NCBI RefSeq assembly: GCF_007830115.1
Contig: NZ_VLKP01000002.1
Location: forward strand, 62,001 to 126,000
DNA: 64,000 nucleotides
Source of the DNA: Aerolutibacter ruishenii
GTDB lineage: Bacteria; Pseudomonadota; Gammaproteobacteria; Xanthomonadales; Xanthomonadaceae
Direction: 5' to 3'
Shown here one piece after another: positions 18,113 through 25,908 of this stretch; position 1 is the stretch's first letter; every line of letters starts with the position of its first letter. The notes beneath the pieces were generated by a model. That model saw only the letters and a program-made list of their open reading frames with translations, ran no database searches and had not been told where the DNA came from. Position numbers and translations under genes: made by a program.

Positions 18113-19086
18113 GCCCACGCGGCCAGTTCGCGCCGCACGATCCCGGCGATCACCTCGGCGTGCGCGGGCGAATCGTTGAGGCAGGGGATGTAGCGCAACG
18201 TACCCCCGGCGTGGGCCACCTGTTCGGCCAACCCGATCGCCACTTCCTCCAGCGTCTCCAGGCAATCCACCGAGAAACCGGGCGCGATCACGTCGATGCT
18301 GCGCACGCCGCGCTCGGTCAATGCCTTCAACGTGGTGTCGGTGGCCGGCCCCAGCCACTTCTCCTTGCCGAAGCGCGACTGGTAGCTCAGCGTCCACGCG
18401 TCGCCGGCCAGGCCCAGCGCCGCGGCAATCGCACGCGCGCCGGCCTCGCACTGTTGCTGGTACGGGTCGCCACGGTCCACCAGGCGCTGCGGCAGGCCGT
18501 GGAACGAGAACACCAGGTGCTCGCCGGCACTATGCGCCGCGCGATGCGTGCGCACCGAATCGGCCACCGCCGCCACCCACTGCGGGTCCACGTGGTAGTC
18601 GCGCACGGTGCGAACCGGCAGTCCCGCCACCGTCGCCACCGCATCCTCCACCGACAGCGTGGTGGTGGTGGAGTACTGCGGGTACAGCGGCAGCACCAGC
18701 ACCCGGCGCGTGCCCGCGGCGCGTTCGGCCTGCAGCGCGGCCTGCAGCGATGGCGCACCGTAGCGCATCGCATCCAGCACCTTCAGCCCCGGCAGGCGCG
18801 CCTGCACGCCGCGCGCCAGCCGCCGCGTGTACGCGGTCAGCGGCGAGCCGCCGTCCTCGCCGGACAGCCACACCTGCGCGTACTTCTCGGCCACCACCGG
18901 CGAGCGCCGCGGCAGGATCACCCACTGCAGCAGAGGCTGCCACAGCAGCCGCGGAATCGACACCACCCGCGGATCGAGCAGGAACTCGCGCAGGAAGCGC
19001 GCCACCGCGGGCGCGGTGGGCGCCTCGGGCGTGCCCAGGTTGACGAGGATGACGGTGGTGTCGGAAACGGTTTCGGAGGACGTCAT
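18109..19086 (-). CDS. hemH: Ferrochelatase
   Basis: Inserts Fe2+ into protoporphyrin IX, the last step of protoheme synthesis. The protein is 325 residues. It carries VILVNLGTPEAP near the start, LPLYPQYSTTTT (132-143), the catalytic FSFHGLP with His196, and GFSVDCLETLEE with Glu277, the other active-site residue. No C-terminal cysteine cluster for a [2Fe-2S] centre is seen. The ATG at 19086 was chosen because conserved sequence begins 10 residues later; the longer open frame is antisense to the SYLF gene. The downstream hydrolase overlaps by 4 bases. Confidence 0.96.
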   Translation of the reverse strand: MTSSETVSDTTVILVNLGTPEAPTAPAVARFLREFLLDPRVVSIPRLLWQPLLQWVILPRRSPVVAEKYAQVWLSGEDGGSPLTAYTRRLARGVQARLPGLKVLDAMRYGAPSLQAALQAERAAGTRRVLVLPLYPQYSTTTTLSVEDAVATVAGLPVRTVRDYHVDPQWVAAVADSVRTHRAAHSAGEHLVFSFHGLPQRLVDRGDPYQQQCEAGARAIAAALGLAGDAWTLSYQSRFGKEKWLGPATDTTLKALTERGVRSIDVIAPGFSVDCLETLEEVAIGLAEQVAHAGGTLRYIPCLNDSPAHAEVIAGIVRRELAAWA

Positions 19087-19235
19087 GATGGTGGCGATGA
19101 TAGCCGGCCAAAGGCGGGCTGCCCCTGCGGATTCGTACCGGGGCCGTCCGCCACCCGAGGCGAGCCCGCGCCGGACGGTTCCAACGCGATTCATCCGCGC
19201 GTCACTAGCCTGAACCGCGCCATGGAACCCCGCAC

Positions 19236-19265
19236 TCGTCAGCGCGGTCCCATTCCCCGTATAAC
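19236..19265 (+). promoter_or_regulatory. Candidate promoter of the SYLF gene
   Basis: TCGTCA (19236-19241, four of six matches to the -35) and TATAAC (19260-19265, five of six to the -10) are 18 bases apart. They lie 29 bases upstream of the SYLF ATG, leaving a short leader with a GGAG Shine-Dalgarno. Confidence 0.4.
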
Positions 19266-19294
19266 GCAACCTCCCCCGATCATTGGAGTCCGCC

Positions 19295-20155
19295 ATGTCC
19301 CGACTGCCGCGCGTTGCCGTCCTTGCCCTCGCCCTCGGACTCGCCACCAGCGCGATGGCCGGCCCACGCGAGGACGAACGCGCCCGCAACGCGGTCCGCG
19401 TGCTGACCGACATCCAGGCCATTCCCGAATCGGCCATCCCGGACAAGCTGCTGGATGACGCCCACGCGATCGTGATCGTGCCCGACACGGTCAAGATCGG
19501 CCTGATGGTCGGTGCGCGCCGCGGCCACGGCCTGCTGTCGGTCAGGAACCCCGACGGCACCTGGTCCAACCCCAGCTTCGTCAAGCTCACCGGCGGCAGC
19601 ATCGGCTTCCAGGCCGGCGTGCAGTCGGCCGACGTGGTGCTGGTGTTCCGCAGCGACCGCGGCCTGGACTCCATTGTCAACGGCAAGGTCACCCTCGGTG
19701 CCGATGCCGGCGTGGCCGCCGGCCCGGTCGGCCGCAACGCCGCCACCGCCACCGACGGCCAGCTCAAGGCCGAGATCTGGTCGTGGTCGCGTGCCCGCGG
19801 CCTGTTTGCCGGGGTGGCCCTGGACGGCGCGGTGCTGAGCATCGACGACGGGGCCAACGAGTCCGTGTACGGCCACGGCACCACCCCGCGCATGATCTTC
19901 GAAGGCCGCGCCAAGGGCGTGCCCTCCAATGCCGTGGTCGACTTCCGCGACCGGCTGGAGGAAGCCAGCGCCAACGCCAGCGCCAACCGCACCGGCGCTG
20001 CGCCACGTCGCGCCAGCGGTGGCCAGGTGCAGGTGGGCGCGCCGGAATCGCCGGCCAGCAGCCAGACCCAGCCGCTGCAGCCGGCCGGCCAGGCCCAGCC
20101 GGGCGGTTTCGAGACCGTGGAAAGCCCGACCAAGGTGGAACCGCTGCCGCGTTGA
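19295..20155 (+). CDS. SYLF-domain lipid-binding protein, exported
   Basis: A 286-residue protein with a clear signal peptide ending TSAMA. The rest is one SYLF (DUF500/Ysc84) domain: HAIVIVPDTVKIGLMVGARRGHG, SIGFQAGVQSADVVLVF and GVAAGPVGRNA are typical. In other organisms the fold binds phosphoinositides or other lipids; here it should lie in the periplasm. The last 60 residues are low-complexity and rich in Ala, Gln and Pro. The ATG at 19295 is preceded by GGAG and gives the intact signal peptide; a TTG 12 bases upstream is in frame but overlaps the Shine-Dalgarno. It is followed 88 bases later by tatA. Confidence 0.9.
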   Translation: MSRLPRVAVLALALGLATSAMAGPREDERARNAVRVLTDIQAIPESAIPDKLLDDAHAIVIVPDTVKIGLMVGARRGHGLLSVRNPDGTWSNPSFVKLTGGSIGFQAGVQSADVVLVFRSDRGLDSIVNGKVTLGADAGVAAGPVGRNAATATDGQLKAEIWSWSRARGLFAGVALDGAVLSIDDGANESVYGHGTTPRMIFEGRAKGVPSNAVVDFRDRLEEASANASANRTGAAPRRASGGQVQVGAPESPASSQTQPLQPAGQAQPGGFETVESPTKVEPLPR

Positions 20156-20242
20156 TGTCGCCCGGCGGCCGTTACGGGCTGCGCTGACACCAGCAGGACA
20201 CGCCTGCGGTATCCTGAGCACTCCTACCTTTCGAGCACTCCC

Positions 20243-20476
20243 ATGGGCGGTTTCAGTCTTTGGCACTGGCTAGTCGTGCTGGTGATCGTGGTGCTGGTGT
20301 TCGGCACCAAGCGCCTGAAGAACGTCGGCCAGGACCTCGGCGAGGCGGTGAAGGGCTTCAAGAAGGGCATCCAGGACGAGGACAAGCCCTCGCCCCAGCT
20401 GCCCGACCAGCGCCGCGACGGCGACAGCACCACCACCGGCGCGCAGCAGCGCGACGACGAGCACACCCCGCGCTGA
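20243..20476 (+). CDS. tatA: Sec-independent protein translocase TatA
   Basis: The pore-forming component of the twin-arginine translocase; 77 residues. An N-terminal membrane helix is followed by the hinge [10 protein letters not shown], with the invariant Phe-Gly at 20-21, and an amphipathic helix [13 protein letters not shown]. The charged C-terminal tail is Gln/Asp/Thr-rich. It is the first gene of tatABC, 38 bases ahead of tatB. The start is fixed by the conserved MGGFSLWHW. Confidence 0.96.
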   Translation: MGGFSLWHWLVVLVIVVLVFGTKRLKNVGQDLGEAVKGFKKGIQDEDKPSPQLPDQRRDGDSTTTGAQQRDDEHTPR

Positions 20477-20514
20477 GCGGGGCATGGCCCGGGCACTGAC
20501 CCGGGCCAACTGCC

Positions 20515-20928
20515 ATGTTCGACATCGGTTTCTCCGAGATCTTCGTCATTGCCGTCGTGGCCCTGCTGGTGCTGGGCCCCGAACGGCTGCCCAAGGCCGC
20601 GCGCTTCGCCGGCCTTTGGGTGCGCCGCGCGCGTGCGCAGTGGTATTCGGTGAAGGCCGAGCTGGAGACCGAGCTGGCCGACGAGGAACTCAAACGCAGC
20701 CTGCGCCAGGCGCAGGAGCAGCTGCGCGCCGCGGAGACCGCGCTGCGCGAGCAGGCCGCGGGCGTGGAGCAGGGCGTACGCGGCATCGCGCATGACGTGC
20801 AGACCGGCATGACCGGCGAGCAGGCCGGCACCACGACCGAGCGGCATGACGCTCCGCCGGCCGACACGGACCACGGGCCGGCGTCGACGCCTTCGACCCC
20901 GCCATCGTCCGATGATGGCCGGGCCTGA
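20515..20928 (+). CDS. tatB: Sec-independent protein translocase TatB
   Basis: Forms the substrate-receptor complex with TatC. The protein is 137 residues. It starts MFDIGFSEIFVIAVVALLVLGPERLPKAAR, the canonical TatB membrane helix with the conserved Glu8 and the GPERLP hinge. A long charged coiled-coil helix follows (about residues 40-85), then a low-complexity Thr/Pro-rich tail. Its last 14 bases lie close to the tatC start, so expression is coupled. Confidence 0.96.
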   Translation: MFDIGFSEIFVIAVVALLVLGPERLPKAARFAGLWVRRARAQWYSVKAELETELADEELKRSLRQAQEQLRAAETALREQAAGVEQGVRGIAHDVQTGMTGEQAGTTTERHDAPPADTDHGPASTPSTPPSSDDGRA

Positions 20929-20932
20929 GCCC

Positions 20933-21691
20933 ATGGATGCCGAGCCGATGAGTGACGCCACGCAGACGCCGGACGAACCGCGCCTGATCGACCACCTGAT
21001 CGAATTGCGCGCCCGCCTGCTGCGGGCCGTGGTGGGGCTGTTCGTGGTGCTGCTGGCGTTGCTGCCGTTTGCCCACCGGCTGTATGCCTATTTCGCCGCA
21101 CCGCTGCTGGCCAAGCTGCCCGCCGGTGGCCAGCTGATTGCGGTGGAAGTGGCCTCGCCGTTCTTCGCCCCGCTCAAGCTGGCGTTCTTCGTCGCGCTGA
21201 TGGCCTCGATGCCGTGGCTGCTGTACCAGGCCTGGGCCTTCGTCGCGCCCGGCCTGTACCAGCGCGAGAAGCGACTGGCGGTGCCATTGCTGGTGTCGGC
21301 CGTGGGCCTGTTCTACGCCGGCTGCGCGTTCGCGTTCTACCTGGTGCTGCCGACCGTGTTCGGGTTCCTCGCCAAGATCACCCCCGAGGGTGTGGCGATG
21401 ATGACCGACATCAACGCCTACCTCGACTTCGTGCTGGTGATCTTTGTCGCGTTCGGCTTCAGTTTCGAGCTGCCGGTGGCGATGGTGATTGCCGCGGCGT
21501 TGGGGTGGGTGACGCCGACGCAGCTGAGGGAGTCGCGTGGCTATGCGATCGTGGGCGTGTTCATCATCGCGGCGGTGATCACACCGCCGGATGTGGTGTC
21601 GCAGTTGATGTTGGCGATTCCGATGTGTCTGCTTTATGAGGTGGGGATCGTGGCGTCGGGGTGGGTAGTGCGCGGTCGCGGGCAATCATAG
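20933..21691 (+). CDS. tatC: Sec-independent protein translocase TatC
   Basis: The polytopic receptor for twin-arginine signal peptides. The protein is 252 residues with six membrane spans. LIDHLIELRARLLRA is the conserved N-terminal signal-peptide-binding segment, and SPFFAPLKLAFF, MPWLLYQAWAFVAPGLY and ITPPDVVSQ are family hallmarks. The start is uncertain: ATGs at 20933 and 20948 both fit, and 20915 would overlap tatB; none has a good Shine-Dalgarno. Codon use in the last ~150 bases (ttgatgttggcgattcc...) is less GC-rich than in the rest of the gene. Confidence 0.95.
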   Translation: MDAEPMSDATQTPDEPRLIDHLIELRARLLRAVVGLFVVLLALLPFAHRLYAYFAAPLLAKLPAGGQLIAVEVASPFFAPLKLAFFVALMASMPWLLYQAWAFVAPGLYQREKRLAVPLLVSAVGLFYAGCAFAFYLVLPTVFGFLAKITPEGVAMMTDINAYLDFVLVIFVAFGFSFELPVAMVIAAALGWVTPTQLRESRGYAIVGVFIIAAVITPPDVVSQLMLAIPMCLLYEVGIVASGWVVRGRGQS

Positions 21692-21944
21692 GGCTCGAGC
21701 AACTGCGACGATGGCACCGCCAAAGATAACTGACCTCCATATTCACGCCTGCTTACGCTCATCCCAAGTCGAGACATTAGCAAACCGCTGCTGAGTAGGA
21801 CGCCATCCGCTACCGGCAACCTTTCCGCTCCCCCTGGCCGAGATATCGCGCCACCTTCCCCATAGAGAGGGGGCAGACTGAGGTCGTCAACCGAAGCGAG
21901 GCGTCACGCATGGCGTCACCTCCCGACACGTCTGCCCATTGGTA
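21692..21944. other. Gene-free region of lower GC between tatC and the yiaA-like gene
   Basis: 253 bases without a supportable gene, visibly less GC-rich than the flanking housekeeping DNA. It marks the left edge of the low-GC T6SS effector region. The 8-base word GGCGTCAC occurs twice as a direct repeat (21900-21907 and 21912-21919) with a 4-base spacer. No terminator, tRNA or integrase site was seen. Confidence 0.5.
21900..21919. repeat. Direct repeat GGCGTCAC, 12-base period
   Basis: Two identical octamers separated by GCAT in the tatC-yiaA gap. They are on one face-and-a-bit of the helix apart, so a tandem protein site is possible, but no regulator is suggested by the sequence. Confidence 0.3.
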
Positions 21945-22409
21945 TCAACCTTCGGACTCGGAGGCCTCGCCGCGCTGAAACAAGCGAACCGAGCGCTCAC
22001 GACCGTTGTCCTGCGCCTGCAGACTGTCGCAGGTGTTCTTCTGCACCGCAATCGCCGCAAACAGGCTCAGCGCATAGGCCATTCCGTAGAAACCTTTTTC
22101 GCTGAGCGTGAGCCCGGAATTCCAGAGTCCGATGAACAAGAGTAGCAACGCCGAGATGGTGGCAAACCACGACAACCCATAGTAGAGACTTGTAACAGCA
22201 ATACCCTCCTGCCGATCACGAACGCTTTTCTGCACCGAGATCGCAGCGAACAGGCCGTATAGCAGCAGGGTGAAGTAGTAACCCTTCTCGTTGAGTTGCA
22301 TCTGGGCGTTCCAAAGACCGACCAGATAAGCCAGTGCGCCAAGTAGCAGCGCAAACCAGGAAGCGCCGACAAAGGCGGGGGACGGCTTGCTCGTATGGTT
22401 CGTTTCCAT
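21945..22409 (-). CDS. YiaA/YiaB-family inner-membrane protein
   Basis: A 154-residue membrane protein made of two repeated units, each with two helices: GLWNAQMQLNEKGYYFT...SVQKSVRD and GLWNSGLTLSEKGFYGM...AVQKNTCD. This is the YiaAB domain of E. coli YiaA, an inner-membrane protein of unknown function. The hydrophilic C-terminus is about 25 residues. The ATG at 22409 gives a length and N-terminus like E. coli YiaA; an ATG 12 bases upstream is equally possible. It is the last leftward gene after the lipase effector but is 208 bases downstream of it, so a role in T6SS is not implied. Confidence 0.85.
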   Translation of the reverse strand: METNHTSKPSPAFVGASWFALLLGALAYLVGLWNAQMQLNEKGYYFTLLLYGLFAAISVQKSVRDRQEGIAVTSLYYGLSWFATISALLLLFIGLWNSGLTLSEKGFYGMAYALSLFAAIAVQKNTCDSLQAQDNGRERSVRLFQRGEASESEG

Positions 22410-22617
22410 TTCTTCTATCATCCTTTTTCAATAGTTTTCATTGTTCGTGAAACAGATTGTTGCGTTTTGCCCTCGGCTTCACCCAACCCTGATTTCTCGT
22501 TACGAGTCACTTGAGTGCAGGCGTACGACCGCTGCATGAGGCGGCAGTACCAGGCTCCTGACTTCAACTGAATAATTGCATTTCATCGGTCAGCGTTCCT
22601 TGCCCTGCGCACCTTCT

Positions 22618-24498
22618 TCAGTAAGTCATACGATTGACGGCAAAGATCTGTCGTTTGTGCAGATAGCTCCAGTCCGGTTCTCGTCGCCCGCCCATTTGAT
22701 TCACCAGGTCCAGCAGATCAGTCACGCCATCCGTGCTTGAGGATGGCGCTCGGTCGGTATACAGGGGCTTTCGACCCTGGCGGTATAGTTCAAGAATGGA
22801 TCTTTGTCGCACTGAGAGCGGGTCGGACGGTGGGCGCGTTATAACTCCAACGCGGTGATGGCCACTCCGATAGGCACGCTCTGACGCCACGGCATCACGA
22901 TGCCGCTTCAGAGCCGCGCGATAGTCCGCGTCCTCCTTCTCCAGCCGATCACGGATGGCCTCGTGGTCGCGCTCGCTCTGTGGATCGGTCAGCAGGAGAT
23001 GCGCGCGGGAATCATGGACGTATTGCGCGAAGAACGATGCGACACTCCGCCGCGGCACCGCTGCCTGGTGCCAATCCTCATGGAATTCATAGCCAATTGG
23101 GACACGCGGCGCACTCGCCTGTCTCGACCTCCCGTCCAGTCTAGCCGAGCCGTTCAGCCAAGCGCGCTGCTTGGCTGGGAAGGCTTCGATCTCCCTCAGC
23201 TGCCGGCCGAACTCCTCGTTGGCCTCGATCATGTCATTGCGATCCTGCCCTCCTGAGCGACGCACAAACGGCTGCCCGGCAAAAATCTCACTGTCGAGGA
23301 TCTGTTTGCGCCACCCCAAGTAAAGCCGGCGATGCGCCAGCAGCTGTTCTTCCACGGACGCCTTGCCAGTGCCGAGGTCCGTAGCGGCCATGTAGGCATC
23401 GAAGGCCGACTGAAGCTCGGGACGGATGGCAAAATCGTCTTTCAGACCCGCTCGGTCAATCTCCTCGCGGCTACGCAACGGTACGCCTGCCGCCACCGCG
23501 CGCTCGTACATATCGTTCAACGGGATCTGCGATAGTTTATCGGCCTGGGTATTGGCCACCCGGCCGTTCGAAAAGTATGTTCCCTTGCCTTGGCTGTACA
23601 GTCCGTAGCCCCCCCCCACGTCCGAGTGCATCCCGGGGTACACCACCTCCAGACAGTTTCTCTGATATGCGTGTGGCCGACGCGCAAGATCCGCCGGGAA
23701 CGAGTGGCGCGCCTCGTGGGCTGCCACCAAGTGCACACATTGCTCGACCTCCCCGGGGTCCGGAATGGTCATCAGGGACTCGTCACCCCACCCTTGGTGG
23801 CCTGTCACAGGCCCGGGAACGGAGTCGGCATACCCCACCGACACCACGGTGTCGAACAGCCCCAGGAAGCGCACCCGCATCGGTACGCCACAATAGAAAC
23901 CGCGCACATCACAGAAATGGCGACGCAACTGGTTGAGGAAGGAGCGCGCTTCCGCCGCACCGCGCGAGAAACCGAACACGTCGAATACGATCGAGTCTAT
24001 CTTCGGATTTCTAGAGCTGCTTAGCGCGTGAGTAAGCTGTCGTTTCCATCGTTCGAAGAGGTCGTCGTTCTTAACTGCGTTTTTGATACTTTCCGACGAA
24101 TCCGCAACCAGGAGTTGCCTGGTCAGCTTCCAGTAAATTCGGTTGGCGGCAAATAGGAGCGCATAGCGGATTCGCTCCGCGCCCATCGCCCCCTTGGCCG
24201 CTCCGTCAGGGTGCGGCGTGTTTTCGCCAATCTCCGGAAACGGCGTGCCGACACCTTGGAGATAGAACGCATATTGGCCATCCTCAGGTTTGTCGAACGT
24301 CGCCTTGTATAGTTTCGCAACATTACTTTGCGACCCGGAAGACGCATCTTCCGCGAGGTGGTTGCGGGTGCCATCAAAGAAGATCGAGAAGCTGAGCGTC
24401 AACCGGCACGTGCGCCCAGACTCGCAGAGATTCGGCGGTTGGGGCGGTGTGTCAACAGCTGCTGGCGCGGCAGCGGGAGTGTAGGCAAGCTTGCTCAT
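22618..24498 (-). CDS. T6SS phospholipase effector, DUF2235 / Tle1-like
   Basis: A 626-residue lipase-type effector. The DUF2235 hydrolase domain is shown by SIFFDGTRNHL (38-48), the nucleophile elbow GFSRG (176-180, Ser178), FDTVVSVG (215-222) and MHSDVGGGY with Asp293. A later YVHDSRAH (493-500, His495) resembles the catalytic His segment of Tle1 proteins. There is no signal peptide, as expected for a VgrG-delivered protein. Tle1 enzymes cleave membrane phospholipids of rival cells. It is the last gene after vgrG, adaptor and DUF3304 lipoprotein (9-base gap), with lower GC than the core T6SS genes. The exact phospholipase specificity is not predictable. Confidence 0.88.
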   Translation of the reverse strand: MSKLAYTPAAAPAAVDTPPQPPNLCESGRTCRLTLSFSIFFDGTRNHLAEDASSGSQSNVAKLYKATFDKPEDGQYAFYLQGVGTPFPEIGENTPHPDGAAKGAMGAERIRYALLFAANRIYWKLTRQLLVADSSESIKNAVKNDDLFERWKRQLTHALSSSRNPKIDSIVFDVFGFSRGAAEARSFLNQLRRHFCDVRGFYCGVPMRVRFLGLFDTVVSVGYADSVPGPVTGHQGWGDESLMTIPDPGEVEQCVHLVAAHEARHSFPADLARRPHAYQRNCLEVVYPGMHSDVGGGYGLYSQGKGTYFSNGRVANTQADKLSQIPLNDMYERAVAAGVPLRSREEIDRAGLKDDFAIRPELQSAFDAYMAATDLGTGKASVEEQLLAHRRLYLGWRKQILDSEIFAGQPFVRRSGGQDRNDMIEANEEFGRQLREIEAFPAKQRAWLNGSARLDGRSRQASAPRVPIGYEFHEDWHQAAVPRRSVASFFAQYVHDSRAHLLLTDPQSERDHEAIRDRLEKEDADYRAALKRHRDAVASERAYRSGHHRVGVITRPPSDPLSVRQRSILELYRQGRKPLYTDRAPSSSTDGVTDLLDLVNQMGGRREPDWSYLHKRQIFAVNRMTY

Positions 24499-24506
24499 GA
24501 CAATCC

Positions 24507-24989
24507 TTATCTTTTGAAGAAATCCTTTTTCGGAAGATCCGGCCCGGGATAGTCCGGATGGCCTGGCCCCAGCATGCTCGGGATAATTAGCACCTCGTCG
24601 TCACTGACGATATGCAGCCACGCCATGCCGACCTCGTCATAGCGGTGGATCGACACCATTTTTTCGTGCCACTGACAGTTTTTCCCATACGGCTCGCACC
24701 TCTCCCAGCGCACCTTGGACTGCAGACCCTGATGCCAGCGGACTGGCAGTGAAATGCAGCACACGGTCTTTCCTCCGCGCCCGCCTTCTCCGGCCCAACT
24801 GTCATCCACGAACACATTGCGCACGAACGTGTCGCTGGGATCATGGTCCATCGTCGTCACACTGGTGCCGAAGCGAGCGTTCGGGTCCTCGCCACACGCG
24901 GCCAGCGCCGGCACCATCATCAGCGACAGCAGGACCAGACACGCACGTGTCCACGCGCTGCGGCCAAACACGGCGACTGAATGGTTCAT
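24507..24989 (-). CDS. DUF3304 lipoprotein, probable immunity protein of the lipase effector
   Basis: A 160-residue lipoprotein: signal peptide, then lipobox LAAC (Cys32). The mature part has the DUF3304 pattern: a DTFVRNVFVDDSWAGEGG segment followed by TVCCISLP. DUF3304 proteins are repeatedly found beside Tle1-type effectors, and Tle1 immunity proteins are periplasmic lipoproteins, which fits protection where the lipase acts. Here it lies upstream of, not after, the effector. The ATG at 24989 follows GGGAGG with good spacing and gives the signal peptide. Its role is inferred from family and position. Confidence 0.8.
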   Translation of the reverse strand: MNHSVAVFGRSAWTRACLVLLSLMMVPALAACGEDPNARFGTSVTTMDHDPSDTFVRNVFVDDSWAGEGGRGGKTVCCISLPVRWHQGLQSKVRWERCEPYGKNCQWHEKMVSIHRYDEVGMAWLHIVSDDEVLIIPSMLGPGHPDYPGPDLPKKDFFKR

Positions 24990-25008
24990 GGCAATGCCTC
25001 CCGTTCGC

Positions 25009-25908
25009 TCATCCATCGATCTCCTGCATGGTGCTGCCATGCTCTTCACTTTCATGTCCGTCCTCCGAGCCAGTCCTCCAGCGGGGCCAACGATCATCCG
25101 CCATCACCGCATGCCACAAATCTGCGCCTGTACGGCCGGCCTGCACTTCAGGATGAAATCGCAGGGCTTGCGCTGCGCCTTTTCCCTGCCTCACGGCACC
25201 TCCAATAAGACTCATCCAGTCACCGGTGGCGCTATATCCCAACTCCTTTGCCACTTCCAAAGTACGCACGGCTTCCACGTGGCGTTGCTCGCGGGAAGAC
25301 AGCGAGGAATGCGGCTTCACGTGACGTTTGAGCTCGTGCAACAGTTGGTCCGGGACGCTGCTGTCGAGCAGAAGCCGGTACTGAATGTCGGACAAGCGAG
25401 CCGACACTCCACCTCGCGGGATGGATCCCGTTTCGGCAGGGGACAGAACAGGCGTCATCCAAGCCTCCCCGTCACGATCGGCACAGCAGATTCGCTGCCA
25501 GGGCGCCAGAAACGCGGCCCGCTGGTTTGGGCTCCATATTTCCAACATGGCGCGCAGCACGCGACCGTCGCCAAGACGCAGATAACCACGCGCCACGCCA
25601 TCGGGAAGGGGACCAATCATCCATGATCGCAGGTGCACAATAGCCTGTGACAGCTCCAGCTTGCCGTCGAGCCAGGTGATCCCGCGCGCGATGCCATCAA
25701 CGCCCGCATCCTGTGCCTGTTGCGCGCTCAACAGCCAAGGTCCAAGCGCCTTGGCCTCTGGCGAATCGCCTTCAAACAGGCTGTTGCCGTCGTAGCGGTT
25801 CGCGCTTAACGCCTTGCCGAGCTCCCGCTGCATGGCGCCGTCCATCAGAACGAAATGGCGTATCACCGATTCCGCGCGGGTGTTCCATATTTCCGGCAGG
25901 GGGTTCAT
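25009..25908 (-). CDS. DUF4123 T6SS effector adaptor/chaperone
   Basis: A 299-residue protein of the DUF4123 (Tap/TEC) type, which loads effectors onto the VgrG tip. The N-terminal half carries FVLMDGAMQREL and SPEAKALGPWLL, resembling the conserved DUF4123 core. The central part has LRLGDGRVLRAMLEIWSP and LAPWQRICC. The C-terminus is charged and His-rich. Its ATG overlaps the vgrG stop (ATGA), and the gene lies between vgrG and the immunity/effector pair, which is the standard place for an adaptor. The gene has visibly lower GC than vgrG. Confidence 0.85.
   Translation of the reverse strand: MNPLPEIWNTRAESVIRHFVLMDGAMQRELGKALSANRYDGNSLFEGDSPEAKALGPWLLSAQQAQDAGVDGIARGITWLDGKLELSQAIVHLRSWMIGPLPDGVARGYLRLGDGRVLRAMLEIWSPNQRAAFLAPWQRICCADRDGEAWMTPVLSPAETGSIPRGGVSARLSDIQYRLLLDSSVPDQLLHELKRHVKPHSSLSSREQRHVEAVRTLEVAKELGYSATGDWMSLIGGAVRQGKGAAQALRFHPEVQAGRTGADLWHAVMADDRWPRWRTGSEDGHESEEHGSTMQEIDG

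Noticed and set aside
21945-22409. YiaA-like membrane protein as a second immunity protein for the lipase
   Set aside because: It belongs to a family found widely without T6SS, and it is separated from the lipase by 208 bases; no evidence supports an immunity role.
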